Of a stretch of DNA of 64,000 nt, positions 43,684 to 59,008 are shown piece after piece. How positions within the stretch are numbered: the stretch's first letter is position 1; every line of letters begins with the position of its first letter. Source of the stretch: Phragmites australis (taxonomy: Eukaryota; Streptophyta; Magnoliopsida; Poales; Poaceae); contig NC_084939.1 in the NCBI RefSeq assembly GCF_958298935.1, forward strand, positions 6,215,501-6,279,500. The letters are read 5' to 3'. The position numbers and the translations under genes were made by a program. A model generated the notes under the pieces. The model was not told the origin of the DNA and did not search any database. It saw nothing but the letters and a program-made list of their open reading frames with translations.

Positions 43684-46395
43684 TTATCCCTTGTGGTCCG
43701 GCCCGTGTCCGTGCATTGCTTGTCCTCCACAGACACCTCTCCCACGTCGTGCACTGGTAGATGGCCCTGCTCTGGCATCGTCGCAATTAGCCTGTGGGCA
43801 ACCATTTGCTTTGTGATCCAACTCATCACACTCAGTACACCTCCTCAAAAGGTCCGCCAACCTCAACTGCATCCATGTTGTTGCGAATACATGTAGCCTA
43901 CGACTGACCACCTTTCCCATGTGGATGTCTAAATAGCATCATAGGGGGTAGACATATCAACATACCTCTATCATAAACTGTGAAGTCACCATATACACTA
44001 AATCGACGAAACTCCCCAGTCCATGTCTGCACCACATTTTTCTTCAAGTAGAATTGTGACACATATAGTGTGGTTCCCGCACCCACTTGTGGCAATGCAG
44101 CCAACATATGAGCATAGAGGATATGGAAAAGCTTCGGTGTATTGCAAGTGCATTTGCACCATCCATTAAAAACTTATCCTAGGTTCACCTCATGAGTAAC
44201 AATTCTAGTATCACTCCGCACCCCTCCTTTTGATCTCAAGGTTATCTCAAAATGGTGCTCATTGATGTCCATGCTACAAACCATGTGTTGCACTGCCTTC
44301 TCGTTCTTCTTTTGCAAGTATTTCATCATTCGGCTAGCATACGATATATGCATTGTTGTATAGTGAATAGCAGCAGCAACATGTCTCTTTTGGTAGTACC
44401 CGATAAAGTCGTATAACATTCCCTCAACAATTGCAACAAGAGGGAGTCCACACAACCCTCTAATAACCCAATTGTCAACCTCTGCTATGTTGATCGTCAT
44501 GACGCCATACCTACTGAAATGCAAAAAAATATTCATCAATTTTCAAACATACTAGTTCGTACTCCACATCAAAATAACTTACGAACAACATGTACCTAGC
44601 ACCTCCAGTGTCGTATAGCTCTGCCTCAATCCAGTGTGAGAAACATTTGATGTTTCTTGATGACCTTCTTCTCATATTAGGAGAGTCAATGCCTACTCAA
44701 GAGGTGGCTGCGCCTTCGGTATAGTGTCATCATCAGTAGACGACTTCTAATTCCTCTCATGGACGTGCGTCCTTGTGCACTTATCAAATTCCTTCCACAA
44801 AGCATAAAACTTGCGACTTTGGTTTTGACTACACAACCTCTTAAACATATCCATCAATACCTTGTTCTTGAATTTCTTATAGAAATTTGCTCCCATGTGA
44901 CGCATACACCACCGGTTCTGCAGGTCAGGCCATGGGAATGGCTTACTTGAATTTTCTTGTAGTGTATTTATAGCAGATAAGATCCTAGCATGCCGGTCGT
45001 GTATAATGCAAACATTTGGCCGATCATAGAAAATCCTAGCCTTAAGGTGCCTAAAAAACTAGAGCCAGCTCAGCCTGCTCTCACCCTCCACAAACGCAAA
45101 TGCTAAAGGAAGTATCTGGTTATTCGCATCAACACCAATTGCAGTGAGAATCTGGCCTTTGTACTTCCTAGTCAAGAATGTGCAATCCACACAAAGCAAA
45201 GGACGACAATGCTGGAATGATTGAATACACTGACCCAAAGAAAAGAAAGCATGTTGGAAAACCTTGGCCTAGTTTCCATCAAAATCAGTCTCCTTGAAAG
45301 CGGTGTATGTGCCAAGATTCCTTTCCTTCATAATTTCAAGAACACGAGGAAGGTTGCAATAAGAAGCCTCAAAAGTACCCCAGTGCTTCTCCAAGGCTTT
45401 CTGCTTCGCACGCCAAGCATTTTTATAAATAATATCATATTTGAATTGTTGTAATATGGATCGTTGGATGAAAGAGCATTTCTTGTCCCGCTTCTAAATA
45501 ATCTCAATGAATAATTCATTTGCAACTAGTGAAGCAGTGAGGTTACAGTCCTTCCGACCTATGTTTTCCAGCTTACAATTGTGTTCAGCCACTCTAGAGG
45601 CTACCCAATAGGTCGCATGCTTTGGCTTGTATGCATGAACATAAAAGCTGCATCTAGGAGTTATGCACTTCACATTGTGCTTTTCTAGGGTCGACATAGT
45701 AACTCATACCTTCTTGTGTAATGTCACTGCCCACCGTGCCACTGCATACTTTATTTCAGGACGATTGGAAAAGACCTGATTTAGGTGAACCATAGTTGAT
45801 TCATACTCCCAATGGGAATCATGGTTTTCTATAACTTGCATCTTCACTTTCTCATGCAAGTTCCATTGATATGGGATGGTAGCTTTAGAGGACGCATCAT
45901 CGTTGTCGTCATCACTGTTGTTGTTGTCATCATCCTCCCATTTGCATATTGCAGTAAAGATTGTTCCTTGTGTACCACATTACGGTCCACATTCTCAAGA
46001 TCAATAATAATTTCTTTAATTTCCTCCTCCGCATCAGCCTGACCCTCAACCTCTATCGCTTGCCTATGCACAACAACATCTTCCTTAGCCTTATGCCGCT
46101 ACTCAACTTCTTCCCTTGCCACTGCATTCCCCCGCCTATCCACTACTTCTGCAAGTGTCGCTGCACTGCTACCGTCATACGCTTCTCTTGGACAAGCCTG
46201 CACTAGTATATTAAACTTAGCCTCATGACGTCGGCACCACTCCAACTATTGCAACAACTTCTCCGTCCGACTCACCTGTTTCAACTCCCAACAAACTAGA
46301 TCAAACGTACGAGTCCACATGCAATACACCATAACGGAATAAATGTTAGAGTCTAACTGAAAATATTGGGTGAACCATATTCTCATCTCCTTCAT
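43684..46395 (-). pseudogene. MULE-2 MURA-type transposase
   Basis: Same protein as 22460-25138. Start at 46395 (MKEMRIWFTQYFQLD). The DNA-binding zinc region VKCITPRCSFYVHAYKPKH and HNCKLENIGRK is at 45670-45550; the catalytic region LCVDCTFLTRKYKGQILTA is at about 45215-45150 with CAG where MULE-1 has a stop; INIAEVDNWVIRGLCGLP (about 44495-44440) is intact where MULE-1 has a stop. The SWIM finger has lost its third ligand (LYAH for PCSH, about 44110), whereas the C-terminal knuckle CTECDELDHKANGC (about 43830) is complete. A stop and several frameshifts elsewhere inactivate it. Confidence 0.9.
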
Positions 46396-47509
46396 CCTTG
46401 TACCCTTAGGGTTTTGGGTGCTCAATGGTAGTAAACAGAAAATTGCTCAAATCAACACCCGATGGACCTTTACGGATTTGGTCATTTCCATATAAAACTC
46501 TAAGAGTTATAGTATTTAACATAACTGTTACCTAAAATAAATATATCAAATAAATTACCAAGTTAATTTCATGTGACTAACATCAAATGTAGCAAACAAT
46601 AACTACATTTCTAAAGCTATATTACAAAGATAAATATTACGTAAAAAATATTTACTTTACTCTAAGACCTATAGTACTCAAGACATATCTATGGCATGAT
46701 ATAATTTTAAATGCAATGAAATTATTCTCAGCCTAAATACGTAAGTTACTGTGTATTAAAAAACTGTACAAAACCTAACTAAACTTAGAACAAATATCCC
46801 AAATAAAATTATATGTTACATCTATCTAATATGTATAACGTCCAACAAATACTTCAAATTAAATTGCACATCTATAATACCATTATTACTTCTATAATTA
46901 ACTTCCCCACTCATATATCCAAAAGTAAATATTGCATACGTATAATAATTACAACATAATTTTATTATTTCTATGGACATCTACAACTATCAAATACCTC
47001 AAATTAAATTGTACACCTATGATAGCATTACAAAATCTGTATTTTATTTCCTGACTCATCTATCCTATAGTAAATATTGCATCTGTCTAATAATTATAAC
47101 CTAATATTAATTATTTCACACCGATGCTACAATTTCTACAATAAAACTACATTTTCTAAACTATTTTCTAACTCTATTTTTACATCGCACTATAATTTCT
47201 ACAAATAAACTAAAGTTTCTAAACTACACTAATATTACATTTAAATTTTCTAAACTACTTTACATTATTTATACAAACAAGAAAAACATAAAAAAAAGTT
47301 CACCTTCCAATAAAGATGTTTCTCCTTCCTCCTCCTCTCCTCCTCTCCTCCGGCCCCTCTCCCTCCTTCTCTTTCCTCTCCTTTCTCCTTCCTCCTTCTT
47401 CCCCTCCTTCTTCCTCGCTCTTTTCTCTCTCAATCCACTCGGCTGAATGCAAATCGCACAAAACGCAAATGACACTGAGAGGAGAGGGGCCACGCGTATA
47501 AGGGCAAAG
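46396..47509 (-). other. MULE-2 leader: AT-rich part and pyrimidine tract
   Basis: 46500-47300 is AT-rich and corresponds to MULE-1 21400-22300. 47316-47440 is nearly pure C/T on the plus strand, matching the purine tract of MULE-1. No gene seen. Confidence 0.45.
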
Positions 47510-47896
47510 AGTTTTCACGCCTCAGGACACCAAAACCTCCGGTTTTCAAGCGCCAAGCCCGTGACAACTCTGACATGTCAGTATTTTTAGCGTGCCGAGG
47601 CTGAGACAACCTATTTTCGCGCTCTCAGGCCGCGACAACTAATTTTCGCACTTTCAGACTGTGAAATCACCTTACTGCGCCCACATGGGGATTCCACAGG
47701 AGTTTTCGAATATCTAGACCGTGAAAACCCAGATTTCACATGATGAGGCCGTGAAAACCTAGATTTCACGTGCTGAGGACACGAAAACTCGTTTTTCGCA
47801 GAAACATGCCTCGAATAGGTATTATTTTTGTAAATTTTGGTATTTCTGTATTATTTTTGAAATTTCCATACAAAATTATAATATTAAAAAAACCTC
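47510..47896 (-). repeat. MULE-2 right TIR and palindrome array
   Basis: About seven or eight units of TTTCACG...CTGAGG...CGTGAAAAC at 47513-47800, then the TIR proper to 47896. One extra unit compared with the left end. The target duplication TTTCAGAAT follows at 47897-47905. Confidence 0.8.
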
Positions 47897-47905
47897 TTTC
47901 AGAAT

Positions 47906-48243
47906 GTACTGATATAACATTGCTACGAGTTCTTCCTTTCGTTTCACACTCTACATGTCCAAGAATATGCAAGGTTGCAGCACTAGGAGCAAATTTACAT
48001 ACAAGAACACACGCCGAGACACAATTCCTTCAACTTCTTTAGACAATTGCCGAGCCTCGGATACAGAAGAAACAGGGACCAAAACCGTAAGAACACCACG
48101 CTTATCGCAGCTTCAAACCGCTATCAGCAGGAGGCAAATACATCAAACACATTCACACAGTTACAGTACAAAACCCCTTGCAGTAGCAGGAACCAGCAAC
48201 TTGCTTCAGAGTTGCATTGCATTGCAAATGAAACATCCATTCA
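47906..48243 (-). other. Probable 3' UTR of the carboxypeptidase gene
   Basis: Between the stop codon at 48244 and the MULE-2 target duplication. No clear AATAAA was found on the minus strand. Composition resembles the gene introns and not the MULE. Transcription end is not visible. Confidence 0.4.
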
Positions 48244-51656
<3,413 letters not shown>

Positions 51657-51662
51657 CTAGAA

Positions 51663-51668
51663 TATATA
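51663..51668 (-). promoter_or_regulatory. TATA box of the carboxypeptidase gene
   Basis: CTATATATTC on the minus strand about 205 bp upstream of the ATG. The only good TATA in a suitable position; it predicts a leader of roughly 170 nt. Confidence 0.55.
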
Positions 51669-51839
51669 GCAGGGGGAAAGGGAATAAAAGGTACATTTTG
51701 TTAGGACTGCTGGTGTGTTGGTCAGTCTTTGCTAAATAAATATATTTGTTCTCAGGATCAGCATTGAAGTAATAGTAGTTAACTGTTTCTGAAAGTCGAT
51801 TGGTTTCAACGTTCAACAGCTACTCATGAATGGCAAGAA

Positions 51840-52829
51840 TTAGAAGTATGATGTTCAGACTTCAGTTTGTACTTACATCTTCTTGTCAAACTAGCACTAG
51901 CATTAGTTCTACAAAAGTTAGCCTTGGCATTTCTGATTACATTGTAGATGATCCGTGTGAGGCACAAAGTACTAGCAAGGTTTGTTGTGAGCTATAGTCC
52001 GTACATTAGCTGTAAGATGCTGCAACTGCATGTGCATAATTTGAGAAACAAGGCACTAACAAAATAGTAGGTAGAAACAGAACAAAGTACTAAGTGTTAG
52101 TATCAAATTTAAGCTAAAATTCTTCATGTCCAGCCAGTAGAGATAATTGTCCATCTGTGTGCACATTGATCCACCCAGTGATGAAACATTAAGAATTATA
52201 TTGGAAAGATAAATCTGAAATGAATAGTTTAGTGGGCCACACGACATGAGAGAGAGAGGAGAAGAGAGACAAGATGGACCAAGGGCAAAAGCCTTTGCTG
52301 GATTACAGAAAGTAGGCTTTTTAGCTAGGGCTTCCACAGTAACTTCTGTTCATACTGCTGCCGTGTGCAGGAATAGTGGGCACTGCTCCCCACATCTCAG
52401 TGTCATGACTCACAAGCAACAGGTCAAGGTGACAATTTGTTTTCTACCACTTTTTTGTTTTTTAAAATATTCCTCTTCGCAAGAAAAAGAATACTATATT
52501 AGTACAGTAGCATTATAGTATAAGCTTCGTACAGTTACAAGAAATAGGTCCAGGAGGCCAGCTTTTTTTCTTTTCATGAAAAGATGAAAATGCATTTGGA
52601 TGTTATGATCTCTAGTCTGCTTCCAATGCAGGTGTGTTGGTACTTGTAATGTGTCACTTACCTGCAAGTCTTTTGACGAAAGAGCAGAAAGTTGCTCATT
52701 CATTATCCTAAGAAGAAGCAAAGAATAAAAAGCTACGAGGGAGTGAAACAAAATACAACACCACACATGAGAAGATTTACCGAGACCGTCTAAACTAAAC
52801 TAAGCACCATAATATTACCATATTATTGA
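51840..52829. other. Upstream intergenic region, no gene seen
   Basis: Sequence upstream of the carboxypeptidase promoter. No frame has coding character and no repeat boundary was recognised. Confidence 0.4.
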
Positions 52830-53090
52830 CAGAGCTCATCGCGTGTCATCGCTGCCAAGCTCGTCGCTATACGACAAAATAGCTCTAACTTCACCACAGC
52901 AGGCCACAGCCTTTGCCTCGATATCATTTCACCTCACGCACACAATCCCCAAAGAACAAATCTACCTCACGTCATCATTGCCAAGCTCATCGCACACCCA
53001 CGACGTAGCAGCTTCGACTTCCCCCCGCCATGGAGTGCAGCTCCAAGGAGACAAAAAGCCTCGTCATGTGATCCGAACGAACCACTGCAT
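52830..53090 (+). repeat. Repeat homologous to 36980-37260 (inverted)
   Basis: Shares several 10-20 bp blocks with the minus strand of 36980-37260, in the same order (see that entry). The GC-rich sequence continues to about 54240 with many short frames on both strands, none convincing. Probably the untranslated part of an unclassified transposon. Confidence 0.45.
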
Positions 53091-54290
53091 CACCCTGTGA
53101 GGCTCGCAGACCCCAAGGTGACCCCAAGGCGCCGAACTAGCACCACAGCCAGACGGGAGCTCTGACTTCATCGAAAGGTGTCATCATTGCCACCAATTTG
53201 CTTCAATGCCGGCAAACATCCAACATTAGAAAGAACTCCAAAGCAACGTCTCCAAGTCGTCGCCTGATTCAGCAAGCCAAATATGGATTTTCACTTGAAG
53301 AACTCTCCAAAAGGGTGGGCCAAGCAGGGCCACCTCGGCAACGCCGAAGAGTGCCGTCGTTGCCTGAAGGTTTTCACCCAGAACACTCGTACCTCCCTAC
53401 CGCACGTGTTGTATGCACGCCAGATCGGCATCGTCGGACACTCACTTCGGGATGCTCTGGTCCTCAGCGCATGAAACCAGGCTGTTGCCGCCGCCCATCC
53501 TGCGGCGAGCCACCACGCAGGCCGTGGACACAACACCTACTACCACGCCGGATCTAGCCACAAGGACCAACGATGGTCACCACATCAGGCACCATGGTAG
53601 CAGCGCGCCCATGTAGCAGGCACCAGAGCGGAGTGTGCTAGAAGGTGTTCCCATCGTACCAGACGCCTGGTGGCCACCGAGCCAGCAGCTTCAACTCAAG
53701 CCTCCCTACCAGCGTGCACCTCTCCCTCAACACCGAGACCAAAGCGCCCCAGCGGCGCACACATCACTTTCAATAATGAAGTGAGCAACACACAGCAGAG
53801 CCGCGCAAGCCACACCCGACGCGCCACCAGAGACCGAAGCACGAGAACACACAGCTCCGCACCACCATGCGTGGAAGCCGACCGGCCACACAGATCCGGC
53901 CACCATAGACCTGGATCCGGTCACCCGCGTGTAGCAAGAAGATCATGCCACCGAAGCACGAGTCATGAGCGGGATCTCACGGAGAGCCAGCCAACCGCGC
54001 AATCGACCACCACCGAGTTGCATCCGGTCAATCATGCATAACCGTGGATCTGGCCAACCTCACCTCCCGTGGATGCAGGAAGCAACACTCTGATTGGCTA
54101 TGGTCTCTTCAGTGGGCTCATACAGCCCACGCGACACTACGATTTAGCCCTGTCGCCACCATTCTCGTAGCTGCACAGGCTTTTGGCAGCCTGCTCAGGC
54201 GGCGGCGAGGAGAGAGAGAGAAAGGAGAGAGGTGACAGTGGGGGTATAGGGCCGCTCGTGCCGCTCTAGGGAGCGACCAATGCCTTAACA
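53091..54290. other. GC-rich unclassified stretch
   Basis: Sharply more GC-rich than its neighbours, ending near 54290 where AT-rich sequence resumes. Open frames of 60-120 codons occur on both strands (for example 53198-53557, 53670-54041), as expected in stop-poor GC-rich DNA. No domain was recognised. It may be the body of the repeat starting at 52830. Confidence 0.3.
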
Positions 54291-55015
54291 CATTTTAAAA
54301 TTTAATTCGGAGGTTGTATTAGCTGCCATCGAAAGATTGGCCTAAATTGTGGATTGAAGCAACTGTGTTCTGCTTTTCGTCCATGTCATGGCACTCCCTT
54401 CAACACAGAAAGTGCTCATGTAATCATGTGGCTCTTGACGTTCAACAATTCATGGACCCGTATTCAAAAAATAGAAAATGGGCTTAAAAACAGAAAAAAT
54501 AACCTTAACGCAGCTGCAATTTTTGAGAACGGAAGAATGGAAAAATACTTTTGATACGTTTATTCATACAGAAACACTTTATGCTATTTGGACTCAAATA
54601 CTCATTATCAAAATAGCAAAGAACTAAATAAAAAAGGATATAAACTTCTTGAATAGGAAAAGGTATGTATAGATTTGCTCGATCCATATATCAACTGTTG
54701 ATTTATGGTCAGTAAACTTTTTTTTTCTAAAGGAGGTGCACCGACGCAAACTCGATCAAATAAATCTCGTGAAATTCTATTGCTCCAATCAATCTGTCAA
54801 AAAAATACTGCACGTACAACGATACAACCCCATATATAGGTGATGCCTACTGTTGGCCTGGAGTAACATGTAACCATGCACTAATTACGGTTTGCATATG
54901 GATGCATGCGTCTGTTTTTATCCTGGGAGAGACATTCAGGGGAGGCATGAAGCTGCTGTCTGGAATATTAACCCCCACATCTTTGTTTTCTTGCTGAGAG
55001 ATTGTCCACTGAGCA

Positions 55016-55085
<70 letters not shown>

Positions 55086-56028
55086 GGGCTTTTAAGCACA
55101 TTGTTTACCTAATTTTTTTAGAGGAAATAACTATTATCACACATGCAATCACCAAGATATTCCAAGATTCCAACTTCCTTTCCATATTCAACCTTATCCA
55201 CAGAACCACAAAGGAGCAGCAATGCTCAGTGCGTGTGACCAGACCGGGATATACTAGGAAATCAGGCAGGCTTGTCCCTCTTAGCTTTATTAGTGTTACT
55301 AGCAGAGTTTCCTCAATCAGTACTTGTGTCTCTACTAATATGTACTTTCATGGTTGGACTACTATGTATAAATTCCATGATATTGTCGAAATTGCATTAA
55401 TATTAAATGCATTTGCATTTTGCAGGTCTCGCAATTTTTATAGTACTAGAAATCAAAATAAACTGCCACGTCCCTAATTGCTCAGCAAAAAAAAATCAAA
55501 ATAAACTACCACATCTTGTACAACAGTGAAGATTTTATTTGTGGAACCACTGCAATGCACCTCTGATTTTGTGGCAAAAAACTATACCCCTGATTCGTAA
55601 GTCAGGTCTACGCTATTCAAATTTATGGGCTTATCGAACTTTATCAACCAACAATATCAACAAATAAATGTCTAACCTTATTTTTTAAAAGAACAAGGAT
55701 CCTGTTTGTTGTATATGTATTTAACCCCTTTAAGGGTTAAGCACGCAACCCCATGAAATTATTGAGTTAATACAAGCTGCACCCCAGCTGCTTTAGGACA
55801 AAAACTAAGCAAACAAAAGTAACAGACAGCAGGAGGGTCTGAAAAGATGGCACTGATTAATCTAGATATATATCTGCCCTGTCTTCATTCATGCTTACTG
55901 AAAGTGTGCAGAGGACATATTGTGGCTTGTTAATACTGTGAGTGAGCTCACGCTATATATGATCTTTTGGAGTAAAGCCAGAGAAGATCACTTGCCTTCT
56001 GTAAGCAAGGCATGCAAAGGAGAATATC
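54291..56028. other. Intergenic stretch, no gene seen
   Basis: AT-rich with no coding signal. It contains the CT microsatellite listed separately. Host-like or old repeat sequence. Confidence 0.4.
55018..55083. repeat. (CT)n microsatellite
   Basis: Uninterrupted CT dinucleotides, about 33 units. Reading frames through it are artefacts. Confidence 0.97.
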
Positions 56029-56225
56029 TAGTTACCTTTTTATTAATATTATTTTTTAATGATGAAATAACATTATTCCAGCATCTACATACAGGAGATT
56101 AACTAATCCGGCTAAATGAAATGGCCATTTAGGATGATTGATTATACCTTTTTATTGTGCAAGGTGAAAGGCACAAACAACATTAGCTTAACAGTGGAAA
56201 CCACACATTAAATGAGAAAGGAGTA
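56029..56225 (+). repeat. Duplicated host segment, copy 1 part A
   Basis: Matches 63428-63632 closely (for example AATGATGAAATAA, CATACAGGAGATTAACTAATC, AAATGAGAAAGGAGTA). Interrupted at 56226 by the outer solo LTR; continues at 60851. Confidence 0.88.
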
Positions 56226-57965
56226 TGAGAAATCAAAAGGAGTGACTCAGTTTGTATGTAATGAGACATTCATAACGGTTGATGTCTCTTGAACTTGGTT
56301 AACATATGTTTATGGATTCTTGTTTTTTTTCATGTTTAACTCGAGTTGGTAGTGTTTGCAATTAACGAATTCTTCTCTGTATGTAAAAAAATTACACATA
56401 CAGGAAATTCGAGTGTGAACATCAAATGTTTCGGTGTTCACCGGAAGTTTCGGTGTGCGCAGTGTGTACTCGCCAGACTATTTCTTGCAGAGAGTAATTT
56501 TTCAGGCAAAATTAGAGATTAATGCACCAGAAGGTCCGGTGAATATGGTGGCTACACTGGAGGGTATCACCGAAGCATTTTCAATGCTGAAGCAAAAAAT
56601 GAGAGATAACACCGGATGGTCCGGTGATGGACATTGAGAGCGTTGGAGTATTTTCTGCAGAGAGGAGATTTTTGACGCCAAGTTTGATTATGTACGCTAG
56701 ATAGTCCAGTACTATAATTGTGAACACTATATAATGCACCAAACCTTTGTTGCAGAGAGATTGTGAAAGTGCATCTAGCCCCTATGTGTGGTTTTGGTAA
56801 TTAATGACAATACCTATGGACTAACAATGGTGTTGAGTTTGTTAGTAGGTTGTTCCATAGGTGATGCATGGATGAGAAATGCCATGAGTTCAAAGAATTG
56901 CATCAAAAGTCATTCAGATTTTAGTGATGCTCATAAGAAGAAGAAGAAGCTCAATAAGATTGGCAATAAGCTTGAATGCTAAGTTACTTGTGGAGATCAA
57001 GTAACTAAAGGTATGACTTGTTAATAGAGTTTTATGGACTAACCCGTGTGCTATGTGTTTAAGAATGAGTGGGGTTAGGTTCTATATGAAGATTGACAAT
57101 ATGCATGAAGGCTAATAAGTTACTTGTGGAGATCAAGTAACTTAAGGTATAAATGTTGCCATTTAGGTTTTATGGACTAACCCATGTACTTTGTACTTGA
57201 GAGTGAGTTGGGGTTAGGATCCATAAAAAGGCATAAGTTGAATTGAAATCATATATGCCAAGAGTGAAGAACAAGAGTGGACTCCATATATGAAAAAGTG
57301 AATTCATTGAAGATGTCGAATACAAAGTGGTTTTCTATGGCAAGACGGTGAAGGGCAAGCAAGACTCGGCTGCGATGGACCATCCGTGGTGAAGGGCAAG
57401 CAAATGGCTTGGCGCCGAAGGACCAAGGCGGTGGTGAAGAGCGAGTGAAGGCTTTGCGCCGATGGACCGTGCGAGGCTATGGGAAGCTATGGATGATTCA
57501 CATCAATCATATGAAGAATCAAGAAGAGATGGAGTGAAGAATATATGGAAGTTGGTAACCCTCAAGGTTTGAAAGAAAAAGAAGCGGTACTTGAAAGTTT
57601 TCAAATGCTCAAAGTGGTTCAAATGAGTTTTATCTTTGAATTTGAGTATATGTATGCCGCACTATTAAGAGGGATGCAACGTGAGCTAATTGTCGCGTCT
57701 CAGTGCTCAAGAGTTCCCAACCAAACCCAAAGTGAGAGTTTGTTGTTAAGAGTCCGGAGCGGAAAGTGGGGAAGTGTCCAAAATGGATTTTGGAGTGTTC
57801 CTAATTTGATCCTTTGTGTTTTAGGTCATGAATTCAGTTGGGATGAGTAGCCCTCTGAATAAGCTTTCCATAGAGTCCAAAATCGTCGAAATCGGACTCC
57901 GGGATCAAAAGTTATCGCCGTTTTTCGGAGGTCAGCTGTGCTGTACTCGGAGACTCCGGTGAAGA

Positions 57966-58243
57966 CCGGACTCTCCGGTACCTGGAAAGGCCGGAGACTC
58001 CGGTGAGGTCCGGATACTCCGGTGAAGTCCGGATACTCCGGTACCTGGAGTGGCCGGAGACTCCGGGAAGTCTTCGGGGCTGTTTTCTGGGTTAAGTGCC
58101 GACCGGAGACTCCGGTGTAGGCCGGATACTCCGGTAAAAGTCCAGAAAAGAGCATAACGGCTAGTTCTGACACATTCTGTGACCGTTCTGACGCCGTATT
58201 TGGATTTAGGGCCGGATACTCCGGTGTTCACCGGATACTCCGG
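57966..58243. repeat. Array of CCGGANNNTCCGG motifs, block 1
   Basis: Nine exact copies of the 13-bp inverted motif, at 57966, 57991, 58010, 58029, 58054, 58103, 58122, 58212 and 58231, plus one near-copy at about 57946. Several are spaced 19 bp apart. Confidence 0.95.
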
Positions 58244-58933
58244 TCAGTTCTGTCAAAAACAGTAACGGCTAGTTGTTTGGAGTTGGCTATTTATACCCTA
58301 CTCACCCCATCCTTTGGGGCTGCTGCAAGGGCACGAAAGAAACACTTTTTAGAGCCAAAAGAACTCCATCCCACTCCATTCTAGTGTGTGATTTGAGAAG
58401 AAAAGTGAGTTGGGTTGAGAGATTGGAAGATTGAGTGCAAGTGAGCTAAAATCCAATCTTGAGCACTTGAGTTCTTGACAAGAAGTTCTCGAAGCGTTTG
58501 TTACTCTTGGAGGTGAAGCCTCCTAGCCGGCTAGGTGTCGCCGGTGAGCTCCCGTGCTTGTGGTGAGCCGCGGGAAAGTTTGTGAAGGGCTCGATTTCGC
58601 CTCCGCAAGGGAAGAAATCAAGAGTGGATCGAGGAAAGCGGTTGAAAGAGACCCGACTCGTTGGAGCTTCCTCAACGGAGACGTAGGATTCACGGTGGTG
58701 AATCCGAACTTCGGGAAACAAATCTTGTGTCTCCTCTCTTGTTTCTTTACTTTTGAGTTCTTGTTCAAATCTTTGTGCATATTGCTCGATCTACTTGTTT
58801 GTGTGTATTTGAGTGTAGGTTCTTCGTAGATCTACTTGGAATCATCTCCGGGAACACACGACATCACTTGGTTTGAGCTAAAACTCTCTACACATCTATT
58901 TCATTCAGTTTCGGGCTCTGTTCTGTACAGAAC

Positions 58934-59008
58934 CCGGAGAATCCGGCATTTACCGGAGTTTCCGGACCTGTACACACCGGAGTATCCGGACTACACCGGA
59001 GTCTCCGG
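58934..59008. repeat. Array of CCGGANNNTCCGG motifs, block 2
   Basis: Four exact copies at 58934, 58953, 58977 and 58996, with spacings of 19, 24 and 19 bp. Confidence 0.95.

Larger units (their letters stand above)
38531..47896 (-). mobile_element. MULE-2, Mutator-like element with PMD and GRF genes
   Basis: 9366 bp including a 1.5-kb solo LTR insertion. The TIRs are about 150 bp: left GGAGTTTTTTAATATTATAA, right (reversed) GAGGTTTTTTTAATATTATAA, then both AATTTCAAAAATAATACAG and GCGAAAAACGAGTTTTCG. Perfect 9-bp duplications flank it. Genes run on the minus strand: transposase (46395-43684), PMD (43395-41320), GRF zinc finger (41073-38990). It retains the PMD body that MULE-1 lost, but lacks a clear first GRF copy. 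Its right end lies 347 bp from the stop codon of the carboxypeptidase gene, so it may sit in or just beyond that gene's 3' UTR. Confidence 0.93.

Noticed and set aside
53198..54041. Two frames of about 120 codons
   Set aside because: GC-rich, stop-poor DNA with comparable frames on the other strand; no domain.
54847..55101. Arg/Glu alternating frame
   Set aside because: Translation of the CT microsatellite.
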